Of a DNA stretch of 64,000 nucleotides, positions 7,266-18,135 are shown one piece after another. The stretch is from VRUE01 sp963714155 (GTDB lineage: Bacteria; Actinomycetota; Thermoleophilia; Solirubrobacterales; 70-9): contig OY970236.1 in the NCBI GenBank assembly GCA_963714155.1, positions 186,001-250,000 on the forward strand. The letters run 5' to 3'. The first letter of the stretch is position 1. Each line of letters starts with the position of its first letter. The notes below the pieces were generated by a model. The model made no database searches. It was not told where the DNA came from and saw only the letters and a list, made by a program, of their open reading frames with translations. The position numbers were made by a program, and so were the translations under genes.

Positions 7266-7907
7266 CTAGCGGTACAGAACGATGAAGAACGGCAGGCTGC
7301 CTTTGGTTTCGCCTGACGAGTAGGTGAAGACCTGCACGGCGGGGGCCGGGCATTTAGCGGTGCCCAGATTCAGCTGCGCGGTGGTCCCACCGGTTCCACC
7401 GAAGATCGGAGTGACCTGGCCGCCACGCGGCGAGAAGTTGGCCGTCACGCAGTATTCGCCACTGCCGATGTTCTCGGCTTTGACGATGTTCTTCGAATTG
7501 ACCGCTTCAATCGAGCCGTTGGTGTTGATCTGCCCAAACGCCGCAGGCTGTGCAGATTCGGCCGAGACCGCCACGGCTGCCTTCGGCACCTCGTCGAGTG
7601 AAGACTCCTTCACCTTCGGGCCAGTAACGGCATCGTTGGCGATCTTTGGCGTGGTGACGGCGTCGTCATCGAGCTTCGCCGACGTAACCGCTTCATTGGC
7701 GAGCTTGTTCGTCTTGACGGCAGCGTTCTTGATCTTCGCGGTCGCGACAGCTTCCCGCTTGATCTTGCCCGTCGTGATCGAGTTGCCCTTGATTTCGTTG
7801 CTGCCAACCTTCTTAGCCGCGTAGGCGGCGCCGCCGCCAAGAACGAGGAAGACAGCGATCGAGGACATCACGTTTGCGTAGCTGAGGCGCTTGCGAATGC
7901 GCTTCAC
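7266..7907 (-). CDS. Secreted decapeptide-repeat protein, copy 2
   Basis: A 213-residue paralogue of its neighbours. The N-terminus MKRIRKRLSYANVMSSIAVF and the signal segment are followed by about seven decapeptides (for example AKIKNAAVKT, NKLANEAVTS, AKLDDDAVTT, PKIANDAVTG). A C-terminal domain of ~95 residues contains GEYCVTANF and ends FFIVLYR. The regular ten-residue spacing suggests a stacked beta or trimeric stalk that carries the C-terminal domain; this is inference. The start is GTG with AAGGAG about ten bases before it. No signature of a known enzyme is present. Confidence 0.75.
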   Translation of the reverse strand: MKRIRKRLSYANVMSSIAVFLVLGGGAAYAAKKVGSNEIKGNSITTGKIKREAVATAKIKNAAVKTNKLANEAVTSAKLDDDAVTTPKIANDAVTGPKVKESSLDEVPKAAVAVSAESAQPAAFGQINTNGSIEAVNSKNIVKAENIGSGEYCVTANFSPRGGQVTPIFGGTGGTTAQLNLGTAKCPAPAVQVFTYSSGETKGSLPFFIVLYR

Positions 7908-8012
7908 AGGGGATCTCTCCTTGATTGGGTACGAAGGACTTGACGAGGCTCGAATGCATCGTCTTCGCGCTTAACCGGCGAGACCCTTCCGAGTTGCGGG
8001 CACCAGCAGCAC

Positions 8013-8038
8013 AAGGCCGGAAACATGCCCGGCCCTTC
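8013..8038 (-). terminator. Imperfect GGCCGG hairpin
   Basis: AAGGCCGG pairs with CCGGCCCTT with one bulged base, around a loop containing ACATG. It is the degraded member of the hairpin family seen at 7211-7243 and 8968-8995, between copies 2 and 3. Confidence 0.4.
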
Positions 8039-8059
8039 CGCGAGCTCGGTGCTTCAAGT

Positions 8060-8094
8060 TCCGAGGCCGAGGCGGAAACCGCCTCGGCCTCGGA
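8060..8094 (-). terminator. 16-base-pair GC-rich hairpin
   Basis: TCCGAGGCCGAGGCGG (8060-8075) and its exact complement (8079-8094) flank a three-base loop. It lies 20 bases after the stop of copy 3 on the minus strand and is a strong candidate terminator, though no T-tract follows. Confidence 0.6.
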
Positions 8095-8113
8095 TGATGG
8101 ACTAAGTGGCTAC

Positions 8114-8827
8114 TCAGCCGGTGATCGCGAAACCACCGACATAGCAGTCCGACTGCCGCCCGGTGCCCGGGAACTTCAGCCCCGCTTCAGGATCGGAATC
8201 CCGCAGCTCGATCGTCACGTTCTGGCCGTTCGGATTGGCGTAGTGGAGGGTGTAGATATCCGTGAACGTGCCCTGGTTATGGCCGTCATCAGCGTCGAAT
8301 GTTTCCCCGACGTTGAAGTTTTCGTTGAAGTCATAATCCTGGTCCTGCGGCGTATAGAAGTCGATCAGCGAATGATTGACCGAGGTCGTCGCCTCTAGCT
8401 GGATCTCTTCTCCGCTTGGGCACTCAGCGGTGATTGTGAGTCCCGCGAGACTAAGGATCGTTGTTTTAGCGCTGCCCTCGTTGGCGGTATAGAAGATGTT
8501 GCCAATCTGGCTGGTCTTCGCCGCCGTGTTCGCGCTATCGGCGGTGTTTGCATGGTTCGCGTTCGGAACCGTGCCGAGCGTGCTGAGGTTCACCTTTGCG
8601 CCGGTCACCGCGCCGTTCTTGATCTTGGCAGTAGTGACCGCGTTATTCTTGATCTTCGACGTGGTGATCGCATTCTTTTTGATCTTGCCCGTCGTGATCG
8701 AGTTGCCCTTGATTTCGTTGCTGCCGATCTTCTTGGCGGCGTAGGCGCTGGCTCCACCGAGGACGAGGAAGACGGCGATCGAGGACATCACGTTTGCGTA
8801 CGTGATTCGCTTGCGAATCTGCTTCAC
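8114..8827 (-). CDS. Secreted decapeptide-repeat protein, copy 3
   Basis: A 237-residue paralogue. The N-terminus MKQIRKRITYANVMSSIAVF is almost identical to copy 4. The repeats GKIKKNAITT-SKIKNNAVTT-AKIKNGAVTG are near-perfect decapeptides. The C-terminal domain (~120-237) has an Asp-rich central stretch and two Cys residues that could form a disulfide outside the cell. GTG start with AAGGAG nine bases upstream. Hairpins follow its stop and precede its leader, so each copy may be its own transcription unit. Function unknown. Confidence 0.75.
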   Translation of the reverse strand: MKQIRKRITYANVMSSIAVFLVLGGASAYAAKKIGSNEIKGNSITTGKIKKNAITTSKIKNNAVTTAKIKNGAVTGAKVNLSTLGTVPNANHANTADSANTAAKTSQIGNIFYTANEGSAKTTILSLAGLTITAECPSGEEIQLEATTSVNHSLIDFYTPQDQDYDFNENFNVGETFDADDGHNQGTFTDIYTLHYANPNGQNVTIELRDSDPEAGLKFPGTGRQSDCYVGGFAITG

Positions 8828-8967
8828 GGATTTACTCTCCTTGAGGGTTGATGTACGGGGCAGCGATGTCTACTTCGCTGCAGGGCGGACCGTCGAGGCC
8901 CAATCGGGCCATGTCAAGTCAACTGGACCTTCTTTTGGAGCGACCCGCAAAACCCTTCTAGAAAGAA

Positions 8968-8995
8968 GAAGGGCCGGGCATATGCCCGGCCCTTC
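8968..8995 (-). terminator. Perfect 28-base palindrome after copy 4
   Basis: Two 14-base arms (GAAGGGCCGGGCAT and its complement) meet at a central CATATG with no spacer. It lies 22 bases past the stop of copy 4, the same distance as the hairpin after copy 2. As DNA it is also a perfect protein-binding palindrome. Confidence 0.55.
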
Positions 8996-9017
8996 GAAAC
9001 TGATGCTGCTGCCTTGC

Positions 9018-9722
9018 TCAGCCGGTTACTACCTCGCCGAAGAAGGCGCAGACGTTCTCGCTTTCGAAGGTTTCAGCATCTTCAAAAGCAATATTTCCGC
9101 TCACGACCGTGCCACCCGTCGTCGAGCCATCGAAGGCCGCAACGCCACGGATGTTTCCTTCGTCGAGAGATACGCTGACGTTGGTTTGGCCGTTGCCTTG
9201 GTCGAAGACGGCGCCTTCATTGACGCCGTTTCCTTGAGAGGCAAGAGCGCTCGGAACACCGTTTGGTGCATGGAGGTCCAAGTCTTCAACATCGCCACCA
9301 GCAGCGGCACAGGTGGCCGTAATCGTGAATCCGGCGAACGACGCGATCTGGACGTTGCTCTGACCCGGAGAGAGCTTGACGAAGATCTTTGTCACTGACT
9401 GTCCACCGACCGTTTTCGCATTGTTGGCGTTGTCGGCATTGATGGCGTGAGTCGCATTTGGAACCGTGCCGACCGTGCCGAGATTTAGCTTCGCTCCGGT
9501 CACCGCACCATTCGCGATCTTTGCCGTGGTGACCGCGTTCTTCTTGATCTTGGAAGCGGACACCGCTTCCTTCTTGATCTTGCCTGTCGTGATCGAGTTG
9601 CCCTTGATTTCGTTCGAGCCGATCTTCTTGGCGGCGTATGCGCTGGCGCCGCCGAGGACGAGGAAGACGGCGATCGAGGACATCACGTTTGCGTACGTGA
9701 TGCGCTTGCGGATGTGCTTCAC
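9018..9722 (-). CDS. Secreted decapeptide-repeat protein, copy 4
   Basis: A 234-residue paralogue, the most upstream of the four. The N-terminus MKHIRKRITYANVMSSIAVF and the signal segment match copy 3. The repeats GKIKKEAVSA-SKIKKNAVTT-AKIANGAVTG follow. The C-terminal domain contains FAGFTITATC and ends FGEVVTG. The first ~100 residues are far more alike among the four copies than the C-terminal domains, which suggests a shared export/stalk module with diversified heads. GTG start with CTCAAGGAGAG upstream, as in copy 3. Confidence 0.75.
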   Translation of the reverse strand: MKHIRKRITYANVMSSIAVFLVLGGASAYAAKKIGSNEIKGNSITTGKIKKEAVSASKIKKNAVTTAKIANGAVTGAKLNLGTVGTVPNATHAINADNANNAKTVGGQSVTKIFVKLSPGQSNVQIASFAGFTITATCAAAGGDVEDLDLHAPNGVPSALASQGNGVNEGAVFDQGNGQTNVSVSLDEGNIRGVAAFDGSTTGGTVVSGNIAFEDAETFESENVCAFFGEVVTG

Positions 9723-9838
9723 AGATTCTCTCCTTGAGGTATGAGGGAACGAGAGGCTCGTGCCTGCTCAGTTTTTCCTGCGAAAGCCGACCCTTTCAGG
9801 TCCGGCGGAAAGATGTCAAGCGGGCTGGACGCCGCTAG

Positions 9839-10903
9839 TCAGCCGCGACGCTCGGCTTCGTCGGCGGCCTCGGCCAATCGCTCGACCAAGCGTGCGAACG
9901 CTTCTATGCCTGGGTCGACCTTGCCGTACTGGCCGGCCGCGTAGCGTGCGTACACACCCTCGAGGATGATCGCCAGCTTCCAGTAGCCGAGGGCGACGAA
10001 GAAGTCGAGTTGGGAGAGGTCGCGGCCGGAGCGCTCGGCGTAGCGGGCCTTCAGCTCCTCACGTTTGGGGAAACCCGGGGCCAGGGTGGCGGGCTGGCCG
10101 AGGGCGACCAGCTCTTCACCGGGCTCGGGCCAGTAGACCATCAGCAGGCCGACGTCGGCGAGCGGGTCGCCAAGGGTGCAGAGCTCCCAATCGACCACGG
10201 CTGCCACCTCTCCCTGGGGGGTGAGAATCATGTTGTCGAGGCGGTAGTCACCGTGGACGATCGTCGCCGGGCCCTGCTCGGGGATCCGTGCCGCGAGCCG
10301 CTCGTGCACGGCGTCGATCGCCGGCAGCTCGCGGGTCTTCGACTTCTCCCACTGGCCCTGCCAGCGGTGCAGCTGGCGGGCGACGTAGTCCTCCTTGCGA
10401 CCGAGGTCGCCGAGCCCGACGGCATCGGGATCGACGGCGTGGATCTCGACCAGGGTGTCGACAACGCGCTCGCCGATCGCGCGGCGGTCGCCCTCGTCGG
10501 GGAAGGCGTCGGCCTCGGCGAGGCCGCGCAGAATCGGCCCCTCGACGAACTCCATTACGTAGAACGGGGCTTCGTTGACGCTCTCGTCCTCGCAGAAGCC
10601 GGCCACGGGCGCGACCGGCACCGTCGTCCCGGCCAGGGCCGAGACGACCCGCTGCTCCCGCCCCATGTCGTGGGCGGAGCCGAGCCGCTTGCCGAGCGGC
10701 GGCCGCCGCAACGCCCAGCGCTTGCCCGCCGCGTCGCGCACGCCGTAAGTCAGGTTCGAGTGGCCACCGGAGATCCGCTCGAAGGTGAGGGGAAGCTCAG
10801 CACTGGGTATGTGCTGGCCAAACCATGCCTCTACCCCGGCCCGATCGATCCCCTCCGGCGCCTCCGCAGTGCCGTCGGCCGTGCCTGTAGCCTCGTCTCC
10901 CAT
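9839..10903 (-). CDS. Aminoglycoside phosphotransferase-like kinase (ACAD10/11-linked type)
   Basis: A 354-residue protein of the APH/choline-kinase-like fold. An N-terminal LTFERISGGHSNLTYGV lobe is followed by the catalytic loop TIVHGDYRLDNMILTP (~224-239) with the expected H-G-D-x-x-x-x-N, then VAAVVDWELCTLGDPLADVGLL containing the metal-binding D. Actinobacterial homologues next to acyl-CoA dehydrogenases are thought to phosphorylate hydroxy-acyl intermediates, as ACAD10/11 kinases do. The start is put at ATG 10903 because a TATGCT box (10918-10913) lies nine bases upstream; an in-frame extension to 10999 would overlap the histidine kinase gene. Confidence 0.8.
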   Translation of the reverse strand: MGDEATGTADGTAEAPEGIDRAGVEAWFGQHIPSAELPLTFERISGGHSNLTYGVRDAAGKRWALRRPPLGKRLGSAHDMGREQRVVSALAGTTVPVAPVAGFCEDESVNEAPFYVMEFVEGPILRGLAEADAFPDEGDRRAIGERVVDTLVEIHAVDPDAVGLGDLGRKEDYVARQLHRWQGQWEKSKTRELPAIDAVHERLAARIPEQGPATIVHGDYRLDNMILTPQGEVAAVVDWELCTLGDPLADVGLLMVYWPEPGEELVALGQPATLAPGFPKREELKARYAERSGRDLSQLDFFVALGYWKLAIILEGVYARYAAGQYGKVDPGIEAFARLVERLAEAADEAERRG

Positions 10904-12203
10904 CGAGGGGCAAGCATATTCCCGACGCCGTTTCCGGCTCAGCCCGTCGCTCGCCAACCGGCTGACGATCGGCTTCGCAATCGCCTTCGCCGTGCTCACC
11001 GGCCTCGCCGTGGTCGGCGTCGCCCGCTTCCTGCAGCAGCGCCAGGACTTCGAGAACGCGACCGCCCGCTCCTACCAGGTGGAGATCGCCGCCCGCACGC
11101 GGCTCGCCAACGGCATCAACCCGGCCGGGGCACGCGCCGTCGTCCTCGACCAGCAGCGCAAACGCCAAGCGCTGCGCGACGACATCGGCGGCGAGACGCG
11201 CGACACCGCGCTTCTGGTCGGGGCGGGGCTGATCGCCGGCCTCACTGGCGCCGCCCTGCTCTTCAGTGGCTTGATCGCCTCGATGCGGCGTCCGCTCGAG
11301 GAGCTGGTCGAGGCATCCGGTCGCCTCGCCAGCGGCGATCTCAACACCCGGGTCAAAATCGGCGGACTCTCGGAGACCGCCTCCCTGGGTTCGGCCTTCA
11401 ACGAGATGGCCGGGGAGCTGCAGCGCCGGGCCGGCGAGCGCGACCAGCTGGAAACGATGAAGGACGAGTTCGTCCTCACCGCCTCCCACGAGCTGCGCAG
11501 CCCGCTCACCTCGGTGCAGGGCTTCGCCGAGCTGCTGATGCTGGAGCGCGACAAGCTCAGCCCCAAGCAGGCCGACACGGTCGAGATCATCCTCGACAAC
11601 ACGCGCCACCTGGTGCGCCTGCTCAACGACCTGCTCGACCTCGCCCGTAGCGACGCCGGCCGCCTGACGATCAAACCGGCGGCGATCGACGTGTCCTCGC
11701 TGGTCGAAGACCCGGTGCGGACGATGCTGAGCCAGACCGAGGCCAAGGGCCAGTCGCTCACCCAAGAGATCGCCCCCGGCCTGCCGCCGCTCAAGGTCGA
11801 TCGCGACCGCATCCGCCAGGTCCTCGTGAATCTTTTGACCAACGCACATGAGTACTGTCCCGCGGGCGCCTCAATCCACGTCACCGCGAACGGCAACGCT
11901 GGTGGCGTGGAACTCTCGGTAAACGACAACGGGCCTGGGATGGCAGCAGACCAGCTTGACCACATATTCGAGCGCTTCACCCGCGGCGACGCGGGCCTTA
12001 CCCAGCACGTGGGCGGCACCGGCCTTGGCTTGGCGATCTCCAAATCGCTGGTCGAGCTTCACGGCGGCGGCATCTCCGCCGAATCGGTCGAGGGACAGGG
12101 CTCGACCTTCCGGGTGTGGCTGCCAGCCCCGGCGGGGAGCGCCAACAGCGAGGCCGGCGTCGTTGGCGGCTACCTGGTCCAACCCCAGGAGGAGGCGCTG
12201 TGA
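10881..12203 (+). CDS. Sensor histidine kinase with HAMP domain
   Basis: A membrane histidine kinase of ~440 residues. Two transmembrane helices (LTIGFAIAFAVLTGLAVVGV and LLVGAGLIAGLTGAALLFSGL) enclose a ~80-residue outer domain. HAMP follows (RRPLEELVEASGRLASGDL), then the H-box FVLTASHELRSPLTSV with the phosphorylated His, the N-box NLLTNAHEY, G1 DNGPGMA, F-box FERF and G2 GGTGLGLAI. The stop overlaps the response regulator start by four bases. The N-terminus is uncertain: GTG 10881 is chosen, GTG 10785 is possible, and either overlaps the divergent kinase gene. The signal is unknown. Confidence 0.85.
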   Translation: MPVASSPIEGQAYSRRRFRLSPSLANRLTIGFAIAFAVLTGLAVVGVARFLQQRQDFENATARSYQVEIAARTRLANGINPAGARAVVLDQQRKRQALRDDIGGETRDTALLVGAGLIAGLTGAALLFSGLIASMRRPLEELVEASGRLASGDLNTRVKIGGLSETASLGSAFNEMAGELQRRAGERDQLETMKDEFVLTASHELRSPLTSVQGFAELLMLERDKLSPKQADTVEIILDNTRHLVRLLNDLLDLARSDAGRLTIKPAAIDVSSLVEDPVRTMLSQTEAKGQSLTQEIAPGLPPLKVDRDRIRQVLVNLLTNAHEYCPAGASIHVTANGNAGGVELSVNDNGPGMAADQLDHIFERFTRGDAGLTQHVGGTGLGLAISKSLVELHGGGISAESVEGQGSTFRVWLPAPAGSANSEAGVVGGYLVQPQEEAL

Positions 12204-12565
12204 GCACTCGTGTCCTGATCGCCGATGACTCGGAGACGATCTTGCTCCTGCTGCGCACGCGGCTGGAGATGGAGGGCTACGAGGTCATCACCGCGGCCGA
12301 CGGCGTCGAGGTGATCGAGCTGATGAGCCGCGGCGCCGAGCCACCGGACATCCTCCTGCTCGACGCGATGATGCCGCGCAAGTCCGGCATCGACGCCCTG
12401 CGCGAGCTGCGCGCCGCCGGCATCGACACCCCAGTCCTGATCGTCAGCGCCCACCAGGACGAGATGGACGCCGGCGCCGCGACCGATGTCGAGGTCAGCG
12501 GTTACATCACCAAGCCGATCGACTTCGAGAAGCTCTTCAGCCGCATCGCCGAGCTGACCGCCTGA
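12200..12565 (+). CDS. Single-domain response regulator
   Basis: A 121-residue receiver domain with nothing attached. The acidic pair IADDSE (~7-12), the phospho-acceptor Asp in ILLLDAMMPRKSG and the conserved Lys in YITKPIDF are all present. The start is GTG, overlapping the kinase stop, with AGGAGGAGG (12187-12195) as a strong Shine-Dalgarno; a longer in-frame start inside the kinase gene is rejected. Having no output domain, it probably passes phosphate on or acts by protein contact, with the adjacent kinase as its partner. Confidence 0.9.
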   Translation: MSTRVLIADDSETILLLLRTRLEMEGYEVITAADGVEVIELMSRGAEPPDILLLDAMMPRKSGIDALRELRAAGIDTPVLIVSAHQDEMDAGAATDVEVSGYITKPIDFEKLFSRIAELTA

Positions 12566-12578
12566 GCCCCTTCCGGGT

Positions 12579-14074
<1,496 letters not shown>

Positions 14075-14078
<4 letters not shown>

Positions 14079-15022
14079 TTGGACGGGTCCAGGAGGAGCT
14101 TGCCGCTGGTGCGACGGGCAATCAGGTCTTCGTGGGCGCGCGCCGCTTCGGAGAGCGGGTAGACCCCACCGACGGTGACCTCGAGCTCGCCGGCGGCGAT
14201 CGTGCCGACCAACTCGCCGATCATCGCCACGGCCAGATCCTGGCGGGCGAGCAGGTGGACGAGCCAGAAGCCGATCACTGACTTCGAGCCGCGCAGCAGG
14301 TTGGCAGTGGAGATCTCGCGCTGTTCGCGCGAGGCGATCCCGAAGACGACCATCCGGCCCAGCGGGGCGAGGATGCCCAGCTCTTCGTCAAAAGCGTTGC
14401 CGCCGCTCATGTGGAGGACGGCATCGACGCGCTCGCCGCCGTTGGCCTCGCGGATCGCTTCGCCGAGGTTCTCGGCGCGCGAGTCAACCGTGGCGTCGGC
14501 ACCAAGCCGCTCGACCAGGGCCCGCTTCTCCTCGCTGGAAGCGAGACCGATGACCTTCGCTCCGGCACGCTTGCCGAGCTGCACCGCCATGCTGCCGGTG
14601 CCGCCCGCGGCGGCCTCAACCACCAAGGTCTCTCCGGGCTCGACCCGAGCGCAGCGCTGAACCAGCGCCATCGCAGTCAGCCCTTGCAGCAGCATCGCCG
14701 CCGCCTGGTCGTCATCAACCTCGTCGGGCAGCGGTACCAGCAGCGCCTCGGGCACAACGACCTTCTGCGCGTAGCCGCCCGTGCCCAGCAGCGCCGCCAC
14801 GCGGCGCCCGTCCGGAGTTCGACCGGAAATCTCCGCGCCGGGGATCAGAGGCAAGGTCTGCTCCGCGAGGTAGTCGTTGCGGGTCGCATGAGTGTCAGCG
14901 AAGTTGATCCCACTGCGAGCGACGTCAACCACGACCATGCCGTCACCGGCAACCGGATCCTCAACATCGACCACCCGAAGCTTCTCCGGCCCGCCGAACT
15001 CGTCTATCTGCACCGCCTTCAC
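14075..15022 (-). CDS. NADPH:quinone oxidoreductase family (zinc-independent MDR)
   Basis: A 315-residue medium-chain dehydrogenase/reductase. The N-terminus VKAVQIDEFGGPEKLRV and the nucleotide-binding stretch VVEAAAGGTGSMAVQLGKRAGAKVIGLASS (motif A-A-x-G-G-x-G) match quinone oxidoreductase-like members. Structural zinc Cys residues are absent. It would reduce quinones or enones with NADPH. Translation is assigned from GTG 15022 because alignment to the family begins there and a TATGGT box lies eight bases before it. A longer upstream frame runs through the palindromic element and is judged non-coding. It is coupled to the helicase gene. Confidence 0.82.
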
Positions 15023-15030
15023 GGCGGCGA

Positions 15031-15036
15031 ACCATA
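15031..15036 (-). promoter_or_regulatory. -10 box (TATGGT) of the quinone oxidoreductase/helicase operon
   Basis: On the minus strand TATGGT ends eight bases before the GTG at 15022, with no Shine-Dalgarno between them. It would drive both the oxidoreductase and the coupled helicase gene. Confidence 0.4.
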
Positions 15037-15074
15037 GTCGGCCCGGCGTAAGTGACCTGGGGCGCCTCGGACCC

Positions 15075-15213
15075 GGGGGTTGGGGGCGTCTTGGTGGGTG
15101 CCTCGCGAAGCGGCCCCCGGCAAGGTGACCATCAGCCGCGAAGCGGCTCCAAATTGGTGAGCGAGGCGCCAGCCGAGCGAACATAGGCACACACCAAGAC
15201 GCCCCCAACCCCC
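15075..15213. repeat. Long inverted-repeat element M3
   Basis: Arms of 29 bases at 15075-15103 and 15185-15213 are complementary except at one position and enclose 81 bases. On the minus strand the interior shares ordered blocks (GTT-GC...CGCT...ATTTGG...CTG...CCGGG-GCC) with elements M1 and M2, though less clearly than those two match each other. A small GCCGC-GAA-GCGGC hairpin lies inside at 15136-15148. It fills most of the gap between two divergent genes, so a plain terminator role is unlikely. Confidence 0.55.
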
Positions 15214-15215
15214 GC

Positions 15216-15221
15216 TACCCT
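15216..15221 (+). promoter_or_regulatory. -10 box (TACCCT) of the PfkB kinase gene
   Basis: TACCCT lies nine bases before the ATG at 15231, directly after the right arm of element M3. No Shine-Dalgarno is present. Confidence 0.4.
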
Positions 15222-15230
15222 GGCGCCCCC

Positions 15231-16154
15231 ATGTCCCTGACCGTCGTCGGCTCAATCGCATTCGACTCCGTCCGCACCCCCTTCGGCGAGCGCACCCGCA
15301 TGCTCGGCGGCGCCGCCGTTCACTTCTCACTGGCCGCCAGCTTCTTCACCGAGGTGCGCCCGGTCGGCCCGGTCGGCGACGACTTCGGCGCCGCCGAGTT
15401 CGAGGTGCTGGAGCGCCGCGGCGTGCTCACCGACGGGATCGAGCGGGTCACTGGCGGCGAGTCCTTCTTCTGGCGCGGCCGCTACGAGTTCGACCTCAAC
15501 GTCGCCCATACCGAGGACACCCAGCTCGGCGTCTTCGGCGAGTTCGAGCCGAAGCTCTCCGACGCGGCGCGCGCGGCCGACACCCTCTTCCTCGCCAACA
15601 TCCAGCCCGACCTGCAGCGCCAGGTCCGCGCCCAGTGCACCGCGACCCGCTTCTCGGCCCTCGACTCGATGAACCTCTGGATCGAAACCGCCAAGGACTC
15701 GCTGCTGGCGGCGATCGCCGAGGTCGACTGCCTGATCGTCAACGACGCCGAGATCCGCCAGCTGACCGGCGAGGCCAACCTCGCCCGCGCCGCCCGCGCG
15801 GTGATGAAGCACGGCCCCCGTGCCGTCGTCGCCAAGCAGGGCGAGTACGGCGCCGCGCTCTTCACCGAAGACGGCTTCTTCGCCCTGCCCGGCTTCCCGC
15901 TCGAGGAGGTGCGCGACCCGACCGGCGCCGGTGACAGCTTCGCCGGCGGCTTCATCGGCTACCTCGACAGCCAGGAGGGTGAGCTCGACGAGGCCTGCCT
16001 GCGGCGGGCGATGGGCTACGGGACGGTGCTCGCCTCCTTCAACGTCGAGCAGTTCGGCACCGAGCGGGTCGCCGCGCTGAGCCGCGAGGAGATCGAGCAG
16101 CGCTTTGCCGAGCTGCACGCGATGACGCGCTTCGAGCCCGTACCCATCTCTTAA
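15231..16154 (+). CDS. PfkB-family carbohydrate/nucleoside kinase
   Basis: A 307-residue ribokinase-fold protein. The N-terminal LTVVGSIAFDSV and MLGGAAVHFSLAASFF segments form the substrate site, and the C-terminal signature DPTGAGDSFAGGFIGYL (~226-242) carries the catalytic Asp and anion hole. It would phosphorylate a sugar or nucleoside with ATP. Several actinobacterial members are annotated as sugar or adenosine kinases, but the substrate cannot be fixed here. Leaderless ATG behind a TACCCT box. It precedes citrate synthase by 25 bases, so the two may share a transcript without an obvious metabolic link. Confidence 0.88.
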   Translation: MSLTVVGSIAFDSVRTPFGERTRMLGGAAVHFSLAASFFTEVRPVGPVGDDFGAAEFEVLERRGVLTDGIERVTGGESFFWRGRYEFDLNVAHTEDTQLGVFGEFEPKLSDAARAADTLFLANIQPDLQRQVRAQCTATRFSALDSMNLWIETAKDSLLAAIAEVDCLIVNDAEIRQLTGEANLARAARAVMKHGPRAVVAKQGEYGAALFTEDGFFALPGFPLEEVRDPTGAGDSFAGGFIGYLDSQEGELDEACLRRAMGYGTVLASFNVEQFGTERVAALSREEIEQRFAELHAMTRFEPVPIS

Positions 16155-16179
16155 CTGCCGACGGGCACAAGCTGAAAGA

Positions 16180-17541
<1,362 letters not shown>

Positions 17542-17566
17542 CGCCGCAACAACGAGGTGAGAGGTG

Positions 17567-17673
17567 GCAGGACCGGGTGTCCCTCCCCCCGGAGACCGTT
17601 GCGCAGCAGGTCCGCTGTCTAGATTTGGCTGGTTCTACCGGGAGCCTCCGGGGGGAGGGACACCCGGTCCTGC
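17567..17673 (+). repeat. Long inverted-repeat element M1
   Basis: Two perfectly complementary 28-base arms (17567-17594 and 17646-17673) enclose 51 bases. The element begins 26 bases after the citrate synthase stop. Its interior aligns with M2 in several blocks: GAG-CCGT-GCGCAGC-GG...CGC, then TTTGGC, then CGGGAGCCTCC. The arms share only a short CCCTCCCC core with M2 yet are self-complementary in both. It may be a structured 3' untranslated region or a small mobile element with inverted ends. Confidence 0.65.
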
Positions 17674-17733
17674 GATGTCGCATCGCTTCGCGCGGGTGAG
17701 ATGCCTCGACCTCGGAAGCTAGGGTTGGGGCCG

Positions 17734-18087
17734 ATGGCTCGTCCGAGGTGGAAGTTGACGATTAGGCACGGGTCCGACGTGTCGCATGAGAGCTTTGACC
17801 AGCTGGATGAGGCTGTTGCCGCGATGCGGGAGCGGGCGTTGGGGATTCGGGCTGAGGGGCCGGTTAAGGGGGTCTCGGCGCTGCGGGACTTTGGACCGGA
17901 GGCGCAGGTTCATGCGCGGTTGCAGCTGGCCGGCAAGGGGTGGCTGCTCAAGCCGGTGGCCGGGATCGATGTGCGGGGGGACGGGACGTTCATGCCCTAC
18001 CGGGGCGGCGTAAAACGCGAAGAGCTCGATCCGAGCGGGCACGAGACGCCATTCGACCTGGTGCGGGAGACTCTGGAATCGATTTAG
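17734..18087 (+). CDS. Conserved hypothetical protein (117 aa)
   Basis: A small soluble protein with no signal or membrane segment. ATG 17734 (MARPRWKLTIRHG) is preferred over ATG 17701 because the added eleven residues are basic and low-complexity. The KLTIRHGSDVSHESFDQLDEAVAAMRERA block (motif) and QVHARLQLAGKGWLLKPVAGIDVRGDG suggest a compact alpha/beta fold. Base use is G-rich compared with its neighbours. I do not recognise a family. It stands alone between element M1 and hairpin H2. Confidence 0.6.
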   Translation: MARPRWKLTIRHGSDVSHESFDQLDEAVAAMRERALGIRAEGPVKGVSALRDFGPEAQVHARLQLAGKGWLLKPVAGIDVRGDGTFMPYRGGVKREELDPSGHETPFDLVRETLESI

Positions 18088-18089
18088 CT

Positions 18090-18126
18090 TGGCGACTTAT
18101 GCGCCATATAGACGCATAAGTCGCCA
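18090..18126. repeat. Intergenic hairpin H2 (CATA-loop family)
   Basis: TGGCGACTTATGCG (18090-18103) and its exact complement (18113-18126) flank the nine-base loop CCATATAGA. The loop and the flanking CTT...AAG resemble H4 at 27906-27952, while the outer stem sequence is different but still fully paired. It starts two bases after the stop of the preceding gene. Confidence 0.6.
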
Positions 18127-18135
18127 GACCCCCTG

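Noticed and set aside
17567..17673. Calling M1 a simple rho-independent terminator
   Set aside because: The arms enclose 51 bases, no T-tract follows, and the interior is conserved with M2, which a plain terminator would not need.
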